Source: Prinia subflava
Lineage: Eukaryota; Chordata; Aves; Passeriformes; Cisticolidae
Length of the DNA: 64,000 nt
Direction of reading: 5' to 3'
Assembly (NCBI RefSeq): GCF_021018805.1
Contig: NC_086247.1
Coordinates: 150,067,285 to 150,131,284, forward strand
Below, piece after piece: positions 43,701-55,700 of this stretch. The position numbers were made by a program, and so were the translations under genes. Below the pieces are notes generated by a model. The model saw only the letters and a list, made by a program, of their open reading frames with translations, did no database searches and was not told the origin of the DNA. Numbering within the stretch: position 1 is the first letter of the stretch; each line of letters begins with the position of its first letter.

Positions 43701-46700
43701 GAAATACTGATTGCATCTGAAGAGCAGTGAATTATGTTTTATGGCAATAAAACCCTCCAGTGCACATCATGAATGGGGTACAGAAAAGCTACATAATATT
43801 TTTGAAAAATATGCAAGCTTGACAGTTTAGATCTACTTTTAATTTAATGTGAACATGAAAAAATCTGCAGTGCAACATAAAACCTCTGCACAAATGAGCA
43901 TCCAAATCCTCAAGCCTCCTCTCTAGGAAAAATAAGCAATTACTTAACAGTTCCAGTGGAAATGCTCATTTTGGAGCAGTGCCTCAAGGGATAAAGTAAG
44001 TGCTGTTCTATTAAGTTCTGTTTGTTCCCTTTCTTACCCTATGAATTTTATTTTAAAACACTGCAGTAGGGAGACCCAGTCTGTGTCCAACTGCTCTGTC
44101 ACCTCCCATTCCCAGAGCAAAGCCAAATGGCAAAGGCTCTATGGAATACCTGCAGTTTTTCCTTCAGGAATGCATTTGCCACTCCTGAAGGAATGAAATT
44201 CCAGAGGTGGGTCAGACCTTATCGCTAGACAGGATGGGAGAGGAATACAGAAAAGGGGGAAAAAAGCTTTTTAGAAAGTAACAAAATGTGATACAAAGGT
44301 CCATAGTGCTACATTCTAATTATCTGTTCACAAAATACACCTAAATAATTCTGTAAGCTTCCTGTTTTGCTTATATTGCAATGGTGCCTCTCCAAGCCCA
44401 TCCAAGGAGCCCATCCGTCCTCAAGATGAGATAAAAGGTTTTCCTCACTTGTTTTTAATCACAGAAACAGTTCAGATGTGGAAACCTCTGGGATTATTGC
44501 TCAAGATGGAAATGTTCAGGGGGTGATTTGGTCCCTTACCTTTCTTTGTTCACCAGAAGTGGATTTGAGAAGGTTTTGAGGGGTCATCACTCAGAGGCAG
44601 CTCAAGTTCAGTGAGATAAAGCCCACCTCATATGGACAAAACTCCCTTTATTTTGGATCTTCAGGTTCAGTGCTCCAGTTTTCTAGCACTAGGCTTAGAA
44701 GAATTCTACAGTAATAAAATCTAAATGAAACTGTCCATTCTTTCAGTATGGATTGGTGTGGCAGGGTCACCCAGAGATGCACACAGAAAGCCACAGCCTG
44801 AAGAGAAGTTAATACATCCTGAGTCTGGACTTTGAACCCTCTATGATTTTAGCAGGTGTGGCGATGGATTAATAACCACAAAAGAACATTGTGAGTCTTA
44901 GGAATTAGAGTCTTTCTACTGGAGTGGCATCTGGAGGTTTTGTACAGCACTGCCTTCCCTTCCAGCAGCAGAAGCCTCAGGCAGAGACCCAGACCCTCAT
45001 GGTGCTGTGACTGAAAACAGCACCTTTCCAAAATTCCTAATTCCTAAATTCCAAAATAAGAACAAGAAACTGGAGGCTGGGTGCAGGATCCGAGCCAGGC
45101 AGTGAGGAGACTTCAAACTGCCCAACAAAAAACCCAGTCACAGATCACAGCCCAAAGGAGTGATGGCCACAACAAGTCCAGCAAGGACAGCTTTTACTTA
45201 AAGCTCCTGACTCTCATATAAAGCAGGGCAGTGAAGGTGGTGAAGGGTTTGAAGGGGAAACCACGTGAGGAGAGGTTGAGGGCACTTGGCTTGTTCAGCT
45301 GGAGGAGACTGAGGGGAGACCTCATTGTGGTCTCATGAGAGGCAGTGGAGAGGCAGACATCGATCTCCTCTCTCTGGTGATGAGCCCTGAGGGAATGGCT
45401 TGTGTCAGGGGGGTCAGGCTGAAGATCAGGAAAGGTTCTTCCCCCACAGGGTGCTGGGCACTGCCCAGACTCCCCAGGGAATGGGCACAGCCCCGAGGCT
45501 GCCAGAGCTCCAGCAGGATTTAGACAATGCTCTCAGGGATGCACAGGGTGGGATTGTTGGGATGTCTGTGCAGGGCCAGGAGCTGGACTGGATGATCCTT
45601 GTGAGTCCCTTGCAGCTCAGGATATTCTCTGACTCTGTAAATCCCATCTATAACAAAAATAGAGATTCCCCATCCCTGGGAGTGTTTCAGGCCAGACTGG
45701 AGAGGGCTCTGAGTAACCTGGTCTAGCAGAAGGTGTCCCTGCCCATTGCAGAGGGGGTTGGAACTGGATGAGCTTTAAAGTCTCTTCCAACCTAAACCAT
45801 TCTCTGATTCTCAGATTATGGAGTTCACAGAGGAACCTTCATTTCCCCTGCTGTGCCTTATAAAGAGAGATTTCCCACAAAACAGTTTCCAATTGAAATG
45901 TGAGTGAGTAAAAGACGACTTTACTGTCACGCAGCTACAACATCCTGGAGTAGTTCCCAATAATGGCTTTTAAAATTAAATGATTACCAAGATTTTTTTT
46001 TCCTTCTCAGCTATCTGATCTTAATTATATCATGTGAAATGAGATCATTTGATGCACCACCCTCACACTCTTTTCCTCTTAAAATAGAATCTAAATCTTT
46101 CTATAGATAGAAGATTCTTTAAGTAATTACACATGAAGTGTTTAGAATAAAATGTCTCTTCCTTTCCTGTGCACAAGGATTTATCTTTGGATTAATCAAT
46201 AGAAGCAGGTTAGCAGATTATTCTAATGACAGCGCAAAGATAATTAAAATTTGTTCTTGTTATTTTTGAAACACAAAAGAGATGCAATACACCGCATGTA
46301 ACAGTTTCCTCTGGTCATCATCTGTGAAATGCAGTTAATCACTGTAATTAGCTGTTATATGATTGCACATCACAAATATGTCAGAAAGAAACATTTAACT
46401 TCAGAGAAGTACTTAGGACTTAGTTCAGTGTGAGAGAAGAATACAGCTCATCATCTCTTTAAACAGATTTAAAGTGCAAAATGCATATACCAATGACTCC
46501 AAGGGCCTCTATTACCCCTGTACTGAAATAATTTATGAAAACCACTCACAGGACACTTCAGACTGCAGGAAATGCTGCTTGATTACAAGCTGGTTAACAA
46601 ACTCTCCTTTACATCTATTTTCTCCTTTTATTACCACTTTCTTTCCACTTAGACTTTTTTCCATCCTGGAACAGTGTTGTTTATGACCTGTTGAAGCGAC

Positions 46701-49700
46701 TGCTCTCAGAACTGAAGCACTGAGTTACAAAAAATGGATTTTTTGGAGGGTTTGGGGAGCCAGAGAGTTGCAGTTTAACAGACAACCTTCCTTGTGATAA
46801 CTGAGAGAGAATTTGATTCACAAATGCTGCTGAAATGGCAGAAATCGAAGTTCCTGAAGTTGAATAGAGAGCATTTAGTGAAGGAAAGCTTGGAGGTGTC
46901 ACAGTAGAGCTCCTCAACAATCAGCTGGTGGCACCAGACTGGAAACTGAGATCTCAGCTCTGGAGCCACGTTAGAGAAGGCAGAAGCACACTCATCACTG
47001 TGGGATTTTAGGGACCATGCCAAACAGGATATCCCATGTCAAATGACATCAGAAACTTCAGGGAAGTTTAAAAATGTTTGTAGGTCATGACGATACCACA
47101 GATCAGTGCCTTTATTTTAGTGAAAAATGACTGATTTTGATAGTCTTTGAAGTGAGACAACTGAGTTGGAAATTCACATAAAAAGAGCATCATTTTGTCT
47201 GGTGTCTCTGTTTTGGGAAAGGATATCTGCTCAGGCAGTGAGAATTTCTTCATGACTCCACTGAGAGATAAAAATGTCTCTGAGTCAGCACTCTGAATCC
47301 TGACTGTGTTCTGAGACTGAAAACCAGGGAGTGCATTTAGCTATAAATCACAGGCTGGTTTAAAACATTTCCACCCGGTGTAAAATACAGTCAGAGATGA
47401 GATTGAATAAATTTTCCAATTCTAAATTCCATTCAAATGCCTGAGTTTGCCCTTCTGAAAGCCTCTCCCTAGGACAGCAGCCTGTGCTCAGCTCTCATAA
47501 CTGCATTCCCAAGCTGGAAGAATTTTGAAAAAATATATCAGGATGAATTTTCCTGCATTTATTTGATATCCCCCTGGGGTGGGATGACCCTGGCTGACTG
47601 CTAGGTGCCCACCAGACCTCTTGTTCTCCACCTCTCCTCACCAGGATAGGGGGATAAAGTAAGATGGAAAACTTATAGCATGAGAAAAAGTCAGTTTCGT
47701 GAGTAATTAACAATTTAGTTAATTAATTTGGCTCTGTCAAATGTGAGGACAGCCCCTGACCACCTTTTTTCAGAATAACCACTTCTGCATTCCTCTGCTA
47801 CCAAACCTTTGCCATGTTAACCCAGAACAGCTCTTCTCTTTCCCCTCTGGCCTCCAGTAGTTGCCTCAGGAAAATATTTTCCAGAGTTTGTTTACAGCTT
47901 ATTAAAAAAAAAAAAAAAAATCTGGTCCTTAAGCCCCATAGCAGTGCCAGCAAAATGAAGCTAATTTTACTATCAATAATCAATAATCTTGTCCACACAG
48001 AAAGATGCAAACAGGAAGTACTGATTTAATGGTTGGACTTGATGATCTTAGAGGTCTTCTTCAACCTTAATTATTCTATTATTTTATGAAGAAAACAGTG
48101 CAACAAGCAGTGCCACAGCAACAAGCCACAGTGTTGCAACAAGCCAGAATAATCTTTTGCCTGATCATGGAAAAAAAAAGGATGAAATCAAGTTTTCTGT
48201 GAATCATTTATTTGCTTGTATTCATGAAATTCATCTGAGCATTCAGGAGTCTACTACTACTGCAGCTGAAATATACCTTTTAAAAAAGAAATCTTTGTGG
48301 ATGTATTAGCACTTCTAAAAGAACACAGAAATGTCTGGAGATTCTTTCCCTGTCAATGACCTGATGGCCTTATTTAACTCTTTTATGCAAAGTTTCTCCT
48401 GCCAAGCTTCCTGCCAGAGCTTTGTGTCAAAGGCAGGTTTGTGTGAACTGTTATTACACAGCACCACTCCTTCATTACAAAATTACATGTATTCTGTGCA
48501 GCAAAATTGCATAATCTGTGTAATTAGCTCATCTCAGTGACTGCTGGCAGCGAAAGCAGCTGTGAAGGTTGGGCAGAGGGGAGAACTAATGACACCCATT
48601 GAGGAGCAAGGATTGCACCTGTAAAAGTGCCTGGCTGCAGCCCTGTGCCATCGCAGAGCACAGCCGAGAGAACACCGACTGGGGCACTCCAAAAATGCTG
48701 ATTTATGGAGCTGCAGCACACCAGAGCTCATTAGGCTCATTCACAGGTGGGTGTGTGAGAGCTGCGGTGAGCAGAGACAGAAATAGCTCCAGAGTCAGCC
48801 TGTCAGACTCACTGGGTGTCCTAATCCCTCTCCTCCTTCCTTCTCCCTCTCCTTCTCCCTCTCCTTCTCCCTCTCCTTCTCCCTCTCCTTCTCCCTCTCC
48901 TCTCCCTCTCCTCTCCCTCTCCTCTCCCTCTCCTCTCCCTCTCCTCTCCCTCTCCTCTCCCTCTCCTCTCCCTCTCCTCTCCCTCTCCTCTCCCTCTCCT
49001 CTCCCTCTCCTCTCCCTCTCCTCTCCCTCTCCTCTCCCTCTCCTCTCCCTCTCCTCTCCCTCTCCTCTCCCTCTCCTCTCCCTCTCCTCTCCCTCTCCTC
49101 TCCCTCTCCTCTCCCTCTCCTCTCCTCTCCTCTCCTCTCCTCGAATCTCCTCGAATCTCCTCGAATCTCCTCGAATCTCCTCGAATCTCCTCGAATCTCC
49201 TCTCCTCGAATCTCCTCATTTGTTTTCCTCTTCTTATCCCGACAGTCACTTTGTTTCTCCTTCTGCTACTTGTTAAGTACAGACCCCGATTCTGCACTTT
49301 TTGGACCCAGAATTGAGCTGCTTGGTTTCACCATTGATCCATTTCTTGCATTTGTGACCCTGTCACCCCCTGCACTGCTCATCACGCCCACAGTGTCCCC
49401 TGCACCCATGGGGCTGACACCAAGAAGCCTTCAGGGAATCACTACACTGATGTTGGGGTTTTGGCATTTTATTTAGGTCTTAGCATGAAAAAGGCAATGC
49501 AGAGCCTGATCAAAGGCTGCTTCCTCCTCTCATTGTCTCACATCATTTTGCCTGAGAGTTTGAAATTCCTCTTCATCCGTGCTACAAAGTTGCATGAGAT
49601 ATTTGAAGTGTGTTTTTAGAAAAAAAAAAAATTGAAAAAAGTAAAACTCAGCTTATGGAAAACAAAGCCCATCTCCACTGATAAAGCAGGACAGTTCACT

Positions 49701-52700
49701 AATTTATCTTCACTGGATCAAGAAATGAAGCCAAATCCACTGGAAGGGATCTGACAACAGGATATGTATTATACTAGAAAATGTAGCCTAGGAAACAAGC
49801 CTGCATTGCAGAGAAGAGCAGCAAATAGCTGAATAAATGTGATTGTGATAACTGAGCACTTCATCTGGCACACAGAAAACCTGCAGGTGCTACAGACCAG
49901 CAGGTCTGCACCAAGACAGCAAGGCATGAAAACAGACACAGAGCTGTGAAATCTTATGGCTAAACTCACAAATATATTGGTGACTGCACCCATCACTTAC
50001 ACAAATTAAACATCCAAGCTCATGGATATTTCTGCAGTTCTGAAAGAATCTCTGGGTTTCCCAGACCACACTAAGGGATTCTTGCCATTCAGTTCACAGC
50101 TCCACACTGAGAACAGAAGATTTCTACTGCTGAAATAGAGACCTGGAGAGAACAGTAGTAAGACACTGAAATCCAGCTGCTTGCTTAGAACTTTGTACAT
50201 CCAGAAGTCTTTGTATGGAAACTCTTACAAAGCACTGCAAAACACCAATTCTGTCCCCTCACAACTCTCCTGGCTCAGCCCTGAAGAAATTAATGACACT
50301 GAGGAATAAAGGTGACATGTTAGCAGGGAACTTCTTGCACTCTAAACCAAAAAAAAAACAGGAGGAGAGAAGTCTTTCCAGAGCTGGAAAGCTTCAGAGT
50401 CCCTGAAATATTGGAGTTAATTTACAAAGGGCAGGGCTGAAGGATGGGAGCCTGAAGCAGGGGCCAGCTGCAAGGTATGAACAGGTCTCATTTGCCGTCT
50501 GTTCTGACAGAAACAAGCTGGGAACTGCCTCCATCCCTTCCCTCTCCCACTGGCACAGCCACAAACGCTGCAGCAGGGTCCAGAACAGCCCCACCCCGAT
50601 GGCCCAGATGGATCCGTGCCAACTGGGGCCAGGGAAGTCCTGGAATTCACCCTGAAGGCAACACAGCCAGAACCAGAGTGGTTCTAATGGGAGGCTGTGG
50701 TCCTGTCGTGTGCCTGTCCACCAAATCAGAGGATAAGAATGTCCTCTGAGAGACAGAAAGAAAAATAATAAAGGAAACCAATTTATGAACATCTCTTTCC
50801 CATTGAGACATGAGAAGGGAGAAGGTACTGAGGCCAAGCACGCTAAAAATCAAGCTGCACATCCCCTTTTCATGTACCAGACAAATACTTTGGGTCTGAC
50901 ATTTTCTTCTGTTGAATTTTAGTTTGCTCAGAGGCTCTGGAGGCCCCGCAGTCAGGAACTGTGTCTGTTATCCTCTGCTGCCTGCCTTGGATGTGGGACA
51001 GTATCATCCTTATTCTTTGCATCTGGTATTTAACCTCAATTCCTTTCTCTCACCTGCTGTTCTTTGAGATGGTAACTCAGATTTTAGCCTGCTGTGCCAC
51101 AGCTGGCAGTGAGGCACTGCTGTTCTTCCCCACAAATGTTTTCTGCATGCGTCCCAAAGGTTTGCCCCGTGACTTTCATGGCAGAGGTGTCAGATCTAGA
51201 TGATCTTTAAGGCCCCTTCCAACTCAAAACATTCTTTGATGCTAGGAATTGTAACTTCCAGCACCTAAAGTTCATCCCAAGGAAGCTATTTTTATCCAGT
51301 CTCTCTACCTCAAGCAGATAACTTCCATGAATGAGCCATCACTGAGTCACTGACATTTCAGGATTAAATCAAAGCAATTAGCCCTGTCTTTTCCAGCTGA
51401 TTTTCACTGAGGTAACATGGCAACTAGACAAATGTCAGTGCCCCATGAGTATCGCTCAATTCCCCTAAAAGCAAGCAAAGGATGAACTAAACACTTTGAT
51501 AGTGCAGGAAATTCACATATTACACATCAATAGGCAAATGGAATCAAAACAAGAGCCTGAGACCACTCTCACTCTGATGCACACCTGGTAACACAAGTTC
51601 TTCATATAAAATACACAATCACTAAATCACAGGTATCCATGAAAAACAAGCAGTTGGTGACAGAGGCCACTAAAGGATCTATCTGAGATCTGTAGAGGTA
51701 TCACAGAATCACAGAAATGCATGGTCAGAACGAACAGCAGAGTTCATCTGGTCCAACTTGCAATGTCCTATTGCCACACCAGGTTTATTTCTACCAAGGA
51801 AAGCCAGAGCTTCATCAGCTCCACGCTCCAAATTCCTAGAAGTGCTTCATTTCATGAAGGAAATGATAAAATCCCAGCAAACTTTTCAAAGCTACTCATG
51901 AGCCTAAAGACAAGAAACTGACCTACCACAGAGAAGTCCATTTCTTTCCCCGAGATTTCAGAAGGTGAATTTTAGCTAGGTGCACCAGAAGCCGAGTGCA
52001 CACACAGTCAATTTTCACCTGGTCCCAGAGCATCAGTGACTCATTCACATCTACCCCATTCATGCCTCTCTCTGTGCCTGCTCAGGGACTGGGAAAATGA
52101 GAATGGGGTTGGATAAAGAGCCCAGGAGAGATAATGCACTGAAGTCAGGCAGGAGACAGGCAGGTATCAGACCGCTCAAAGAAGTGATGAAAAAATAACC
52201 CCCAGATTCTCTCAAAGCCCTGTAATTGCAGGGAGTGTGGTCAGGTGCTCATCTGTAATCCCAGGAATTCAGTCACAGATTTGCAGCTGAGATCTAACAG
52301 AGAATCAGTAAAATAGGAATCCCTAGGAAAGACTTTGCACCTGGTTTGCTGAAAAATCCAACTATTGATTTGCATATTTCTAGTTTCAGGAGGGCTTTTC
52401 ACGTATTCCCAGGATAAACTGGATCACAGTGCTGTAATGTCTGCTCTTCTGACACTCTCACTGCACTGGGTCAGCTCAGAGATCCTTCTATCCCCCTCAC
52501 ATTCACTGAAGGAATAAAGCCAAGTGCTCATGGAGAATAAAACTGCTGTTATTACAGTTCCTAGATTTTTTTTTCCCAGAAGAAACACGCTGTGAACACA
52601 GGAGAGATGAAGGGATTAAAAACAGATTAGGGTGAAAAAAAGAAATCCAGACTGAGAATGGATTTGTAGCTGGACAAGGACGACTTAACTGTGTGAAAAG

Positions 52701-55700
52701 ATCTTTGTGGGGATTCTTTATTTCCCCCAAAAAAGGAGTAAGAAGCAGCAATGCCCAGTATTCCTACTGCTACAGCCACTCCCTGGAACAGGGAGATGCA
52801 GTGAACCACCACAGCTGCACTTGGGTTTATCCCTGTCCCTTTGGAGACACACTTGGAAACAAAGCAGACTCAAGTGGGAATTTTTTCCCTCACTTTCACA
52901 CCAAACAAAAGCCTTCTGATTTTTGGGGTGCTAAGGAGACTTCCCGAGACACAGGCAGCTCTGGTGGAAATGTGCATCTTCAGACATTAATTTGGTAATT
53001 AATGACATAGGGGCAAGTAGGTGAGTTTATATGTGATAGATATGTGGAATGGGAAATCCAGAAGTTTGGACTAGATGGCCAAAATTAACCAAAATGTGAA
53101 CCTTTCTTTAATACTGCCTTTCTTTAATACAAAGTGTTCTCAATGAAGGAAAGGGCTTCTCTCTACAAAGGCCTTGTTAGCTGGTGAGGGAGCCATCACT
53201 GTCCCCACACATCCCACCCACCCAGACTGGTGCATCCCTGCCCAAATCCCTGCAGTGCCACCCAAGATACCACCATCCACATCCTGGAAAGAAAAGTAAG
53301 CCCTTGAGGAAAAGGCCTTCCCAAAAGGGCATTCCAAATTTTTCTCTCTCCCCCAGAGCTCCTGGAACAGGAAGAACTCCCACTAGGAAGGAACCTGTGA
53401 GGAGCTTTCTCTGTGGAAGGCCAACACTGGGAAATCTGTCTGAAGAGCCCTGCTTCTCACTTTCCCCTTCATCCCCAGCCTCTTATCCTGCTGGCTTGCA
53501 AAGGAATAGGGTGATCCCCCCTTAGAAATCCTAGAAATCCATTTCTAGCACCCAAACCCCCATTTTCCACACCGGTTCCCACACAGAGATGAGAGTTTTC
53601 AGTTGTTCACGTGTGTCAAGATGAGCCTAGAACCAACAATCTTTGAAATCCTTCTGCTTCCAAACTCTCCATCAGCTGCTGCAGTTGCAGAGAAGGACTC
53701 AGTGTGGAGCCTGGAGATCCTGCAACGAGTACTGACTGCTCATGATGTACTTTGAAATACACAAATGCTAATGGTTTCAGGGATTACTGGCATAATTCAG
53801 CAATTCCTAAGTTAGATAAGAATTCTTAGAAAAAGAATCCCAAGGAAGTCACATCTAAGTTTAGTTAAAATGGTGATGATGCACTAGCAAAGTAATTTCC
53901 CATTTTCTGTGTTTGTCTCATTTCCATAACACATTTTCTCTTTTCCAAAGCTCTGTTTGCTGCCTGGCTGACTGAGGAGGATGCAGCTCCTCTGAATTAA
54001 TTCTTTTTGTCACAGCATGGCCAGGGCTTTCCAACCACCAAGGGTTTGGAACAATACAGCCAAACTGGGAAAGCTTCTTCTTTCTTCTGTTTTCCCAGGG
54101 AAAACTCTCCATGAGACTTGAGAATTTGTTTGTTTGTTGGTTGGTTGTTTTTTTTTTAATACTGGGTTTCTATTCCTATAATTTTCTTCAAAGTATTGCT
54201 TCTCCCAGCACAAGTCTCATATGGAGCAGTGTCTGGCCCTCTTTTATTCCCAGCACTGCAGAGAAAGAAGTCAGCATAAAGCAATTCGGGTTTTATTGAT
54301 TTTATGAATTTGTCCCAAGAGCTACCAATTACGAACTCCAAGAATAACATCTGAGGGGAATGAAAACCACACTAAAAAAAAAAAAAAGAAAATATCTACT
54401 AAAAATCCATTCCCCTCCAATTTCCATGGGAAACCTCCTTTCTCATCGACTTCTCAAGCTGCTAAGAATGGCTGTTCTAATCTGGGTGTCAAGTCTGGAT
54501 ACTGGGGTCCAGAACTGAGTAGGAGGTTCCCTTTCCCAGGACTGCAAACCTTGGGCAAAGCCTTGAAGGACTGTCAGAGCCTGAGAATTGTATTTGGACA
54601 AGGATGCAGCTTGAAGTTCTGTTCTTCCAAGCCACGGAAATCACAAAGATTCACCATTATATGAACAGCAAAGATACTTCTATGTCACAGCAGAGCACAG
54701 AGGGAAATCTAAAGAACCTAAATCTGTCTAATTTATTGATTTAACTGTTCTGCAGAACACGAGCAACAGGCAGGTCACAGCTGAGGTGCTATGGCCCCAC
54801 ACATAACACACCTATGGGTTATTCCTTTTAAGTGGGAGCACCTGGAGCATCTGTCAGGGACAATCCCACAGTCCCTGCCAGGGGACAGCACCCAGGCAGG
54901 AGACATCAGGCTGCTGCAGAGGGCAGCAGTGCAGTGATGAACACGGTGTGTCCAGCCACCAGCGATCTCTGCATCCTCCAAGGGCAGGTTCTTGTTGCTT
55001 GGGCTCCTCTGATAGATTTGTTTCACCTCTGAATGGCTGCACCGTGCTCTGCATGGCTGCACATCCTCTACCACAGCACTCCTGCCTGGGAACAAAGCTC
55101 AGCACTGCCCTTCCCTCAGCTTTTCAGAGCAGCCCTGGTGAAAGATGCACCACTCGGCCACCCTCAGGCAGCGACCTGCAACACCCCACAGCAGAGGGGA
55201 CACAGGACATCCTTCCCCACTGTGTCCTTGTCCCTGTTTCACCTCAGTGAAAGCAGCAGGATGGGGAGCAGCTGTGTCCCAGAGGACAGGGTCCCCCTGC
55301 GCCCATCCATCCCCTCCACGCACCCCGCAGGTGCCTCGGAGCAGCCGCCGGGGACACCGCTTTACCTGCACGCTAAGTGACACCCTGTGGCTGCCAGGCG
55401 GAATGGCGGGTGACCATCGCCTCAGTGGCACTGTCCCCCAGCCTTTGTGGCAGCAGACAGAGCCTGGAAGCCCCCGAGTCACTCAGAGTCTCAGGTGTTC
55501 TCCAACCTGCGAGAACATTCGAACATTCCACCTTCCCCATTCCACCTTCCTCATTCCACCTTCCCCATTCCACCTTCGCGGTTCCATCTCAGCCTCTCAC
55601 AGCTTGCCTGGATGGAATATGGGTCATAAGGCACAATAAAACAAGCAATCCTAATTCCCAAGGGAGTGTCCACACTGGATGCAGCTGGGTGGGATTTTTC

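Noticed and set aside
48599..49297. 225- and 158-codon frames with Ser/Pro/Leu or Arg/Glu/Gly repeats
   Set aside because: Produced by the 12/11/10-bp satellite; no splice or initiation context supports a gene.
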